Both the position numbers and the translations under genes were made by a program. Below are positions 32,743 to 40,326 of a DNA stretch of 64,000 nt, in pieces. The number at the start of each line of letters is the position of its first letter. Positions within the stretch are counted from its first letter, which is position 1. This DNA is from Actinomycetota bacterium. GTDB taxonomy: Bacteria; Actinomycetota; UBA4738; HRBIN12. The notes beneath the pieces are model-generated. The model was not told the DNA's origin and made no database searches. It saw only the letters and a list, made by a program, of their open reading frames with translations. The stretch covers positions 264,138 through 328,137 of the forward strand of contig JBBECT010000005.1 in the NCBI GenBank assembly GCA_040881665.1, read 5' to 3'.

Positions 32743-33282
32743 TCATCCCTCGAGTGACCATAGGTAGTCGAGGAACCCAAACTCACCGGGCGAAGAACCG
32801 GCCAGCGACAGCAGGGTCGCGACGTCGGCCTGCTGCTGTGCAGCATGCGTCACGATATGGACGAGGTAGTGCCAGAGCGGGCGCTCGTCCTGGGTTTGCC
32901 TCGATCGAACCCGCTCGGTTATCCGTTCGTCAGAAATCGTGTCCAGCCACGCACGCATCTCAGCCTCGTCCTCCCGCCACCGCGTGACGAGCGAGGCTGC
33001 ATCGGGGAACGACCCGGGATCAAGTTCTTCGTCCGCGGGGCCGGTCTTGCCCTGGAGGTTGAGCCGCCAGCTCCATTCGACATCGAGCTCGTGGACGAGT
33101 GTTCCGCGAAGATCGCGCGTTGTGACCGAGCTCGGAGCAACGAAGTCATCCGTGGAAAGCTCGCTCGCCATCTTGAGCAAGCGAGCGTTCACCCAGTACA
33201 TGTAGTCGATGAGGATCATGACATCGACCTTGTTCACGAGCTGCCTCCCGGGGTTGTGAGCCAGGTCTGCCCGGTCAGACAT
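32743..33282 (-). CDS. DinB-family protein
   Basis: A 179-residue four-helix DinB-type protein. The metal-binding histidines fit VHELDVEWSW near residue 60 and LVHIVTHAAQQQADVATLL near residue 140. Members of this superfamily are often thiol (mycothiol or bacillithiol) dependent transferases. The start may be ATG 33282 or an internal one at 33219 (MILIDYMYW). It is unrelated to the DinB polymerase. No SOS box was seen. Confidence 0.82.
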   Translation of the reverse strand: MSDRADLAHNPGRQLVNKVDVMILIDYMYWVNARLLKMASELSTDDFVAPSSVTTRDLRGTLVHELDVEWSWRLNLQGKTGPADEELDPGSFPDAASLVTRWREDEAEMRAWLDTISDERITERVRSRQTQDERPLWHYLVHIVTHAAQQQADVATLLSLAGSSPGEFGFLDYLWSLEG

Positions 33283-33357
33283 CGGCCATGAGTGATTTCC
33301 TACTCGTGTTCATGGGCTATTCTATGGCACCGCTGAGGCGTCGAAGGAGTACGAGAC

Positions 33358-34290
33358 GTGAGCGCCGCCGCCCCGCAGGGCCGGATCCGCGCGTGGTTCG
33401 CGAACCCGTGGGGGAAGCCGCGATTCTTGGCCCTGCTCACATGGGCGTTCGTGGTGTGGTTGGTCGTTCCTCTCGTGATCGCGATCCTGGTCTCCTTCAA
33501 CTCGAACCGATCGACGACGTTCGTCACAGGTCCGTCGCTGGCGTGGTGGATCGGCGGCGAGCTCGAGACCGGAGAGCGGGTTGGGGGCATCTTCAACGAC
33601 CCCGACTTGCGTGGCGCGCTCGCCCAGTCGCTGAAACTCGCGTTCGCGGACCTGCTGATCGCCACCCCGATCGGCGTCGCACTCGCTCTCGGGCTCGCCC
33701 GGTGGCGGGGCCGCGGATCGGGCTCGGCGAACCTTCTGATGATTGTGCCGCTCGTGACGCCGGAACTCGTGCTGGGAACGGCGCTGTTCCTCGTCTTTAT
33801 CAACCTCTACCACTTCGTGGACTTCGGCACGTCCGCGCAGGTCCTCGGGCACGTGACCTACTCGATCGTCTTCGTCGTGATCGTCGTGCGCGGCCGGCTG
33901 TTCACGATCGATCGGGAACAAGAAGAGGTGGCGATGGACCTGGGCGCGTCGCCGTTCGAGGCACTCCGTCGCGTGCTGCTGCCGCTGCTCGCGCCGGCGA
34001 TCTTCGCTGCGGCGATGATCGTGTTCGCGATCTCGATCGACGACTTCGTGATCTCGGCCTTCTTGGTCGGCGGCCAGGATTCCGTCACGGTCCCGATACT
34101 GATCTACGAGTCCGCCCGTACCGGCCCCACCCCGGCGCTGAACGCCGCGGCGACGTTCATCCTGGTGAGCTCGATGCTGGCGATCACGCTCGGCGTGCTG
34201 GTGCAGCGTCGAGTGAACAAGCGTCGCGGTGCGACCTCCGACTCGGCCGTGCAGTCGGTCGCGCCATTCGATACCACACGAGTGCTGTGA
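33358..34290 (+). CDS. ABC transporter permease (PotC/spermidine-putrescine type), orphan
   Basis: A 310-residue inner-membrane permease with six predicted helices. The ABC-contact EAA-like loop is AMDLGASPFEALRRVLLPLL, and the helix FAISIDDFVISAFLVGG is characteristic of PotC/PotI permeases for polyamines and similar solutes. The GTG start is preceded by AAGGAG. A full transporter needs a second permease, an ATPase and a binding protein, and none of these is adjacent: DinB lies upstream on the other strand and tRNA genes follow. It may be a relic of a broken operon. Confidence 0.87.
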   Translation: MSAAAPQGRIRAWFANPWGKPRFLALLTWAFVVWLVVPLVIAILVSFNSNRSTTFVTGPSLAWWIGGELETGERVGGIFNDPDLRGALAQSLKLAFADLLIATPIGVALALGLARWRGRGSGSANLLMIVPLVTPELVLGTALFLVFINLYHFVDFGTSAQVLGHVTYSIVFVVIVVRGRLFTIDREQEEVAMDLGASPFEALRRVLLPLLAPAIFAAAMIVFAISIDDFVISAFLVGGQDSVTVPILIYESARTGPTPALNAAATFILVSSMLAITLGVLVQRRVNKRRGATSDSAVQSVAPFDTTRVL

Positions 34291-34321
34291 CCTTGTGTGA
34301 TGCACTGTGACGAGGGATCGT

Positions 34322-34395
34322 TGGAGGCGGGGACCGGAATCGAACCGGTGTACAGGGCTTTGCAGGCCCTTGCCTAACCACTCGGCCACCCCGCC
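34322..34395 (-). tRNA. tRNA-Cys (GCA)
   Basis: Minus-strand cloverleaf. The acceptor GGCGGGG pairs with CCCCGCC, and the anticodon arm AGGGC-CTGCAAA-GCCCT has anticodon GCA. The T arm contains GGTTCGATTCC, and CCA is encoded. Confidence 0.95.
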
Positions 34396-34490
34396 GGGCG
34401 GCGATGCGTTCCGGATGCGGCCGAACGCACGAGGAGTCTACGCGAGCGCCGTGGGAATACCTGTGCAGCTCCGGACCGGCCCGGGGGATC

Positions 34491-34566
<76 letters not shown>

Positions 34567-34644
34567 GTGTGCTGCAACATGCAGTCTAGGAGCGGCCGCC
34601 GACCCCTTCAACCGGAACCGCCTCGTCGCGGCGGAAACCGCAGG

Positions 34645-35076
34645 TCACGACCCGGTGGAGCCGAAGCCTCCGTCGGCGCGCTCGGTGTCTGACAACGCTT
34701 CCACGAGCACGGGCTCGATCCCCGGAAGGCCGACGACCACGAGCTGCGCGATGCGATCGCCGCGCTTGATCTTCACAGCCTGGCTCGGATCCTGGTTCAC
34801 GACGGCGACGAGGATCTCGCCGCGGTAGCCCGGGTCGATCAGCCCGGGGGAATTGATCAGGGTGAGCCCGTACCGGGTCGCCAACCCCGAACGGGGCAGC
34901 ACCAGCCCGGCGTAGCCCTCGGGGATCTCGACGGCGACCCCGGTTCCGATCATCTTGCGCTCGCCGGGCTGCAGCTCATGATCTTCCGTGGCGTCCAGAT
35001 CCAGACCGGCGTCGCCCGGGCGCGCCTGCTTCGGCAGGTGGCCGCGCCGTTCGGTCTTGGTGAACCGCAGCTCCAT
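34645..35076 (-). CDS. dut: dUTP diphosphatase
   Basis: A trimeric dUTPase of 143 residues that turns dUTP into dUMP, keeping uracil out of DNA. All five motifs are seen: AGLDLDA, PRSGLA, GLIDPGYRGEI, RGDRIAQLVV and the C-terminal RADGGFGSTG that closes over the nucleotide. The start is ATG 35076 or the GTG one codon before it; either overlaps the VOC-protein stop. It sits close to nrdJ, another dNTP enzyme. Confidence 0.95.
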   Translation of the reverse strand: MELRFTKTERRGHLPKQARPGDAGLDLDATEDHELQPGERKMIGTGVAVEIPEGYAGLVLPRSGLATRYGLTLINSPGLIDPGYRGEILVAVVNQDPSQAVKIKRGDRIAQLVVVGLPGIEPVLVEALSDTERADGGFGSTGS

Positions 35077-35456
35077 CACTCACGTTCCTCGATCAGCTCA
35101 AGCCGGTTCCCGAAGGGGTCCCGCACATATACACGGTCGTAGCCCTCCATCTCGACGGTGTCGGTGACCTTGTAGCCGGCCTCTTCGATCCGCGCGCGGA
35201 TCTTCTCCAGTCCCTCGACCAGGATCGCCGGATGGGCCTTCACCGCGGGGCGGAAGACCTCCTCGACGCCCAGGTGCACCTCGAGGTCGCCGGAACGGAA
35301 CCACACCCCGCCGCGGGGCGAGAGCCTCGGCGGCTTGTCGACCTGCGTCAGACCGAGGGCGGTGCCGTAGAACCGTACGGCGTCGTGCTCCTCCCCGTCG
35401 GGCATCGCGAGCTGTACGTGGTGGATCCCCACCAGGCGGATGTCGTCGGTCCCCAT
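35076..35456 (-). CDS. VOC (glyoxalase/bleomycin-resistance fold) family protein
   Basis: A 126-residue single-domain VOC protein. It opens with LVGIHHVQLAMPDGEEHDAV and ends DPFGNRLELIEE, the usual paired beta-alpha-beta-beta-beta modules with metal ligands His and Glu. Its substrate is unknown. A TACAAT element about 65 bases upstream may be the -10 box. It is coupled to dut by overlap. Confidence 0.87.
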   Translation of the reverse strand: MGTDDIRLVGIHHVQLAMPDGEEHDAVRFYGTALGLTQVDKPPRLSPRGGVWFRSGDLEVHLGVEEVFRPAVKAHPAILVEGLEKIRARIEEAGYKVTDTVEMEGYDRVYVRDPFGNRLELIEERE

Positions 35457-35562
35457 GACCCCTCCCTCCCACGGTCGAGCACTCGTCGGTCACCGTCCCC
35501 GCTCGGGCGGACAGAGCGAGATTGTACGCAGGCGGGCGGGACCGGCGGGTGGGCACACGACG

Positions 35563-35586
35563 GCCCCGGGGGTAGTGCCCGGGGGC
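35563..35586 (-). terminator. Candidate hairpin terminator after nrdJ
   Basis: GCCCCGGG pairs with CCCGGGGGC (one bulged G) around a seven-base loop, 15 bases downstream of the nrdJ stop. There is no T-run, so the assignment rests on the stable stem and its position. Confidence 0.45.
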
Positions 35587-35600
35587 GTCGTCGACCGGGA

Positions 35601-38387
35601 TCAGGAGCAGCCGCTGGTGGAGCCGCAGCTCGAGCAGACGTAGCACGAGCCCGCCGGCTGCATCTTGGAGCCGCAGGAGTAGCACAGCGGCGCGTCGGCC
35701 GTGTGCGCCTCGACCTTGTCGTCCGGAGGCCTCCCCTGATCGGGACGCGGTTGCAGCTCGATCGGCCGGGCGGTGTCGGCCGGAACCTCAGCCTCGGGAA
35801 CCGCATCCGCCGGCGCCTCGACCTGACCGGACAGCTGCGACTGCGTATACCGCTTGCGCTCGTCCATCGACTGGATCCCCATGCCCGCGCGTTGCTCGGG
35901 CGTCAGGTAGTCGAGAGCCAGGCGGCGGAACACGTAGTCGACGAGCGAGCTCGCGAGCCGGATGTCCGGATCGTTCGTGAGGCCGCTGGGCTCGAACTTC
36001 ATGTTCACGAACTTCGACGCATACGCCTCGAGCGGAACGCCGTACTGGAGTCCGAGCGACACCGCGATCGCGAAGGCGTCCATGATCCCCGACAGGGTGC
36101 TCCCCTGCTTGGAGACCTTCAGGAACACCTCACCGATGCCGTCGTTGGGGTACTCCCCCGCGGTGATGTAGCCCTCGGCCTCGCCGACCGCGAACGAGGT
36201 CGTGCGCGACGGGCGCGACTGCGGCAGGCGCTTGCGGACCGGCTGGGCCAGTTGTGCGGGCTCCGGCGCCTCGGCAGCCACGCCCTTCTTCTTGTCGGCC
36301 GACAACGGCTGGGCGACCTTGCAGTTGTCGCGGTAGATCGCGACCGCCTTCAGGCCGAGCTTCCAGCTTTCGACGAGCAGGTCCTCGACGTCTTCGACCG
36401 TCGCGCTCTCGGGCATGTTCACGGTCTTGGAGATCGCGCCGGAGATGAACGGCTGCGCCGCCGCCATCATCCGCACGTGCCCCATGTAGTGGATCGACTC
36501 GGCGCCCATCGAGGTGTCGAACACGGGGTAGTGCTCGGCCTTGAGGTGCGGCGCGTCGGCCACCGAGTTGTGCTCGGCGATGTAGGCGACGATGTCCTCC
36601 TGCTCCGCCGCGGTGTAGCCGAGACGCTCGAGCGCGCGGGGAACCGTCTGGTTCACGAACTGCATCGTGCCGCCGCCGACGAGCTTCTTCGTCTTGACGA
36701 GCGCGAGCTCGGGCTCGATGCCCGTGGTGTCGCAGTCCATCATCAGACCGATCGTTCCGGTCGGAGCGAGGACCGACGCCTGCGCGTTGCGGTACCCGTG
36801 CTGCTCGCCGAGGGCGATCGCCTCGTCCCAGGAGCTCTTCGCCGCGGACAGGAGCCCCTCGGGGACCAGCTCGGGATCGATCTCGTCCGCCTTGCCCCGG
36901 TGCTTGCGAACCACGCGCAGCATCGCGTCCCGGTTCGGACCGAAGCCCGCGTAGGGACCGGTCACCGACGCGATCCGCGCGCTCGTTCGATAGGCCTGAC
37001 CCGTCATCAAGGCCGTGAGCGCTCCCGCCCACGCGCGTCCACCGTCGGAGTCGTACGGCAGTCCCCGCGCCATCAGCAGCGCGCCGAGGTTCGCGTACCC
37101 GAGACCGAGCTGACGGAAGGCCGCGGCGTTCCGCCCGATCTTCTCGGTCGGGTAGTCGGAGTTGCCGACGATGATCTCCTGCGCGGTGAACACGGTGTCG
37201 ACCGCCGACCTGAAGGCCGCGACGTCGAACGTGCCGTCGGCCTCCATGAACTTCAGCAGGTTGAGCGACGCGAGGTTGCACGCCGAGTTGTCCAGGTGCA
37301 TGTACTCCGAGCACGGGTTGGACGCATTGATGCGACCCGAGGCCGGGCACGTGTGCCACTCGTTGATCGTCGTGTCGTACTGCATGCCCGGATCGGCGCA
37401 CTCCCACGCGGCCTGCGCGATCTCGCGCATCAGGTCACGGGCGCGGACCGACTCGAGCTCTTCCCCTCCGAGCACGGCCTTGAGCTTCCAGTCGCGGTCG
37501 TCGAGGAACGCCTGCATGAACTCGTCGTTGACGCGCACCGAGTTGTTCGCGTTCTGGTACTGGATCGAGTGCGAGTCCTTGCCGTCCAGGTCCATGTCGA
37601 AGCCGTTGTCGCGCAGCACACGTGCCTTGCGCTCTTCGTCGGCCTTGCACCAGATGAACTCACGGACGTCGGGGTGATCGACGTCGAGGACGACCATCTT
37701 GGCCGCGCGGCGGGTCTTCCCGCCCGACTTGATCGTACCGGCGCTCGCGTCGGCGCCACGCATGAAGCTCACGGGGCCGCTCGCCGTTCCACCGCCGGCC
37801 AGGGGCTCCTTCGACGAGCGGATCCGGCTCAGGTTGATGCCCGACCCCGAGCCTCCCTTGAAGATCGTTCCCTCTTCGACGTACCAGTTGAGGATCGAGG
37901 TCATCTTGTCGTCGACGGCGAGGATGAAACACGCCGAACACTGCTGGGGGGTGTCGGGAACCCCGACGTTGAACCACACCGGGGAGTTGAACGCCGCCTT
38001 CTGGGTGATGAGCAAGTGGCTGAGCTCTTCGGCGAAGATCTGCGCGTCGGCCGGGGTGTCGAAGTAGCCGTCCTTCGCGCCCCAGCCGCGGATCGTGTCG
38101 ACCACGCGACCGACGAGCTGACGGACCGAGGTCTCGCGCTGAGGAGTGCCCAGGGTGCCCCGGAAATACTTCTGGGCGACGATGTTGGTGGCGTTCTGCG
38201 ACCAGGTCGTGGGGAACTCGACGTCGCGCTGCTCGAAGGCGTTGCCGCCCTCTTTGAAGTTCGGGATCACCGCGTCGCGCCGCTCCCACTCGATCTCGTC
38301 GAACGGATGCGTACCGTCCGTTGTGAAGAAGCGCTTGAACGTCAGACCGTTGCGGATGACCTGGACGTCGCCCTCTCTCGTTGCCAC
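35601..38387 (-). CDS. nrdJ: Adenosylcobalamin-dependent (class II) ribonucleotide reductase
   Basis: A 928-residue class II reductase that makes deoxyribonucleotides with B12 in place of a metal-radical subunit. The glycyl/thiyl core is uninterrupted: CSACFILAVDD, GSGSGINLSRIRS, the active-site INASNPCSEYMHLDNSAC, and ANLGALLMARG. The C-terminal tail has CYSCGSKMQPAGSCYVCSSCG, the zinc-finger-like cysteine-rich end that shuttles reducing power. No intein is present. Paired NrdR boxes lie 120-170 bases upstream and nrdR is the next gene, so expression is likely repressed by NrdR-dATP. It links this genome to the B12 uptake locus near 59 kb. Confidence 0.96.
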   Translation of the reverse strand: MATREGDVQVIRNGLTFKRFFTTDGTHPFDEIEWERRDAVIPNFKEGGNAFEQRDVEFPTTWSQNATNIVAQKYFRGTLGTPQRETSVRQLVGRVVDTIRGWGAKDGYFDTPADAQIFAEELSHLLITQKAAFNSPVWFNVGVPDTPQQCSACFILAVDDKMTSILNWYVEEGTIFKGGSGSGINLSRIRSSKEPLAGGGTASGPVSFMRGADASAGTIKSGGKTRRAAKMVVLDVDHPDVREFIWCKADEERKARVLRDNGFDMDLDGKDSHSIQYQNANNSVRVNDEFMQAFLDDRDWKLKAVLGGEELESVRARDLMREIAQAAWECADPGMQYDTTINEWHTCPASGRINASNPCSEYMHLDNSACNLASLNLLKFMEADGTFDVAAFRSAVDTVFTAQEIIVGNSDYPTEKIGRNAAAFRQLGLGYANLGALLMARGLPYDSDGGRAWAGALTALMTGQAYRTSARIASVTGPYAGFGPNRDAMLRVVRKHRGKADEIDPELVPEGLLSAAKSSWDEAIALGEQHGYRNAQASVLAPTGTIGLMMDCDTTGIEPELALVKTKKLVGGGTMQFVNQTVPRALERLGYTAAEQEDIVAYIAEHNSVADAPHLKAEHYPVFDTSMGAESIHYMGHVRMMAAAQPFISGAISKTVNMPESATVEDVEDLLVESWKLGLKAVAIYRDNCKVAQPLSADKKKGVAAEAPEPAQLAQPVRKRLPQSRPSRTTSFAVGEAEGYITAGEYPNDGIGEVFLKVSKQGSTLSGIMDAFAIAVSLGLQYGVPLEAYASKFVNMKFEPSGLTNDPDIRLASSLVDYVFRRLALDYLTPEQRAGMGIQSMDERKRYTQSQLSGQVEAPADAVPEAEVPADTARPIELQPRPDQGRPPDDKVEAHTADAPLCYSCGSKMQPAGSCYVCSSCGSTSGCS

Positions 38388-38508
38388 CAGGAGACCCCCT
38401 CTCTTCGTCGTGTTGCTGCCGTGGGCCGTGGGTCGCAGGGAAGGAACGACCGTGGAATTACAGGATCGTGATTCTGTCGCGCATCCCCCTCGGGGTCAAG
38501 ACCCTCGG

Positions 38509-38556
38509 ACCGAAGATGTAGTGTCACAACTCAAATCATACCACTAGATATTGTGG
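38509..38556 (-). promoter_or_regulatory. Paired NrdR boxes upstream of nrdJ
   Basis: Two 16-base sites begin at 38509 and 38541, exactly 32 bases apart, about three helical turns, which is the usual NrdR spacing. The site at 38541 (CCACTAGATATTGTGG) matches the ACACWATATATWGTGT consensus at 14 of 16 positions, and the one at 38509 at 12 of 16. This AT-rich patch stands out in the high-GC surroundings. The rest of 38388-38707 holds no gene. Confidence 0.8.
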
Positions 38557-38707
38557 TCCTGCCGAAACTTGCAGGTCACGTCGCGGTGGCCACGGGAGCC
38601 GCCGACCGCCGAGGTTCAGGCTACCGGGGGGCACCGACATGGCCGGGTCCGAAGGGGCTGGCCGCCGGTTCTTGACGGTCTTCTTCGGAGGCGCGACGGG
38701 CGGTCGC

Positions 38708-39184
38708 CTAACGCTTCGCGTCCTTCTTCGCCGGCTCGGACTTCTGGATCCGACCGAGCTCCCGCTGGAAATCCTCGATGTCCTCGAACCCCTTGTAGAC
38801 GCTCGCGAACCGCAGGTAGCCGACGTCGTCCAGCTTCTTGAGCGCGCGGAGCACCTCGACCCCGACCTCCTGGGAGGTCACCTCGGGACCGTGGCGGCGG
38901 AGCCGCTCCCCGACCCGATCGGCCACCTTCTGCACCCGCTCCTCATCCACGGGACGGCCGGCGAGTGCCTGGTGCAGGCCGGAAAGCACCTTGTCCCGCG
39001 AGTACGCCTGCTTGGTTCCGTCACGCTTGACGACCATAACCCCGAGCCCCTCGATCCGCTCGAACGTGGTGTACCGGCGGGAGCAGGACAGGCATTCGCG
39101 GCGCCGACGGATCGCCACGCCCGCTTCGGCAGGGCGAGAGTCGACGACACGGTCTTCCTCGTGGTGGCACCAGGGACATCGCAT
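38708..39184 (-). CDS. nrdR: Transcriptional repressor NrdR
   Basis: NrdR, 158 residues, represses ribonucleotide reductase genes when dATP is plentiful. Residues 1-40 are a zinc ribbon (MRCPWCHHEEDRVVDSR and CLSCSRRYTTFER), and residues 45-140 are an ATP-cone (VVKRDGTKQAYSRDKVLSGL). The start at ATG 39184 gives the standard length. The tail after residue 145 is Lys-rich. Its own target sites lie just downstream, before nrdJ. Confidence 0.96.
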   Translation of the reverse strand: MRCPWCHHEEDRVVDSRPAEAGVAIRRRRECLSCSRRYTTFERIEGLGVMVVKRDGTKQAYSRDKVLSGLHQALAGRPVDEERVQKVADRVGERLRRHGPEVTSQEVGVEVLRALKKLDDVGYLRFASVYKGFEDIEDFQRELGRIQKSEPAKKDAKR

Positions 39185-39268
39185 GGGGTCGGCCACAACA
39201 TCTTGTGGCAGGGGAAAGCTACCCCCGACATCTGGGGTCGTCAAACGAGGGCGGGGCGTGGGGGGCGG

Positions 39269-39565
39269 TCAGGCGCCCGCAGGGATGGCGAGCGCCTGAC
39301 CGGGGACGATCGCGTCGGCGTCGATCGAGTTGGCCTCGACGATCGCGTCGACGAGTGGCCGGGGATCGACCCCGGGATCCGCCTCGGACCGTGCGATCGA
39401 CCACAGGGTTTCCCCCGACACCACGACGTGCCGGTGGGAAGAGGTGTGCGCCGGCGGCCCGCTGAAGGCTCCCGCGGCCGGACCCCATAGGGTTAGGACC
39501 AGGGCCGGAACCCCCACGAGAACCGCGAGGCGGCGGCGGTGAACACGAACAGACGTTCGAGACAT
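39269..39565 (-). CDS. LysM protein next to lexA (YneA/ChiZ-like cell-division candidate)
   Basis: A 98-residue protein with one membrane or signal helix (RLAVLVGVPALVLTLWGP) and one LysM domain (HVVVSGETLWSIARSE to IVPGQALAIP), which binds peptidoglycan. Its position, divergent from lexA and followed by nrdR, matches Rv2719c in mycobacteria and the YneA layout in Bacillus, where LysM proteins halt division after DNA damage. A perfect LexA box lies inside its first codons and two more lie upstream. The ATG at 39565 is the best start. The role as SOS division brake is inferred from context. Confidence 0.8.
   Translation of the reverse strand: MSRTSVRVHRRRLAVLVGVPALVLTLWGPAAGAFSGPPAHTSSHRHVVVSGETLWSIARSEADPGVDPRPLVDAIVEANSIDADAIVPGQALAIPAGA
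39546..39559. promoter_or_regulatory. LexA (SOS) box 1, within the LysM gene start
   Basis: CGAAC-AGAC-GTTCG is a perfect match to the SOS consensus. It falls inside the first codons of the LysM gene, just after its ATG, where bound LexA would block its transcription. Confidence 0.85.
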
Positions 39566-39580
39566 GCCCCGCAGTGTGCC

Positions 39581-39594
39581 CGAACACCCGTTCG
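39581..39594. promoter_or_regulatory. LexA (SOS) box 2, lexA-LysM intergenic
   Basis: CGAAC-ACCC-GTTCG is a perfect consensus match in the gap between the two divergent genes. Confidence 0.9.
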
Positions 39595-39610
39595 AGGTCA
39601 AGCACCGAAC

Positions 39611-39624
39611 CGAACGTATGTTTG
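39611..39624. promoter_or_regulatory. LexA (SOS) box 3, over the lexA -35 region
   Basis: CGAAC-GTAT-GTTTG has one mismatch. It overlaps a likely lexA -35 (TTTGAA at 39621-39626), which is 18 bases from a TAGCGT -10 at 39645-39650, so it is the autorepression site. Confidence 0.8.
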
Positions 39625-39699
39625 AATCCGGCACGCCCCCGTGCTAGCGTCGCCTCGATCCGGCCGGGAGGGGCCGGACGCCGAGAGGAGCAGGCAGCC

Positions 39700-40323
39700 A
39701 TGGCCACCACGACCGCCGAACACGAGCTGACCGCTCGCCAGCGTCGGATCCTCGAGTTCATCGAGTCCACCGTCCGTGACCGCGGCTACCCCCCCACCGT
39801 GCGCGAGATCGGCGAGGCCGTGGGGTTGACCTCCTCCTCGAGCGTGCACAGCCAGCTCGAGAACCTCCAGAAGAAGGGCCTGCTCCACAAAGACCCCACG
39901 AAGCCCCGCGCGCTGATCCTCGACGCGCCACGACCCGAGGGCGCCGTCGTCCCTCTGGTCGGCCGGATCGCAGCGGGTGCCCCCGTGCTCGCGGAGGAGC
40001 ACGTCGACGAGTACCTGACGGTCCCGCGCGACTGGGTCGACGACAGCGAACACTTCGCGCTGAAGGTCACCGGCGACTCGATGATCGACGCGGGCATCCA
40101 CGACGGCGACACGGTGATCGTGCGCGGCCAGGCCTCGGCCGACGAGGGCGACATCGTCGCGGTGCTGTTGCCCGGTCCCGCCGAAGACGAGGCGACGGTC
40201 AAGCGCTTCCACCGCGATGGCGACCGGGTGATGCTCGTCCCCGAGAACCCTCGCCTCGAGCCGTTCGAGATGACCGACGGCAGCATCCTCGGGACCGTGG
40301 TCGCGGTTCTCCGCAAGCTCTGA
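39700..40323 (+). CDS. lexA: LexA SOS repressor
   Basis: A 207-residue LexA. The N-terminal winged helix (residues 10-70, TARQRRILEFIE, SSSSVHSQLENL) binds SOS boxes, and the C-terminal S24 peptidase self-cleaves when activated by RecA. The cleavage Ala-Gly is in RIAAGAPVLAEE; the catalytic serine is in TGDSMIDAGI and the lysine in ATVKRF. GAGAGGAG precedes the ATG. Three SOS boxes lie upstream. The SIS-domain gene begins three bases after the stop, so it probably shares the lexA transcript. Confidence 0.97.
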   Translation: MATTTAEHELTARQRRILEFIESTVRDRGYPPTVREIGEAVGLTSSSSVHSQLENLQKKGLLHKDPTKPRALILDAPRPEGAVVPLVGRIAAGAPVLAEEHVDEYLTVPRDWVDDSEHFALKVTGDSMIDAGIHDGDTVIVRGQASADEGDIVAVLLPGPAEDEATVKRFHRDGDRVMLVPENPRLEPFEMTDGSILGTVVAVLRKL

Positions 40324-40326
40324 CCG

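Noticed and set aside
32743-33282. DinB-family gene as the SOS polymerase DinB
   Set aside because: It is the four-helix metal-binding DinB superfamily, with no polymerase motifs and no LexA box nearby.
35601-38387. Intein in nrdJ or recA
   Set aside because: Both proteins read through their conserved cores without insertion and have normal family lengths.
35232-38471. Long plus-strand open frame across nrdJ
   Set aside because: Opposite strand encodes a full class II reductase with all motifs; the plus frame has Arg/Val/Leu-rich sequence with no domain.
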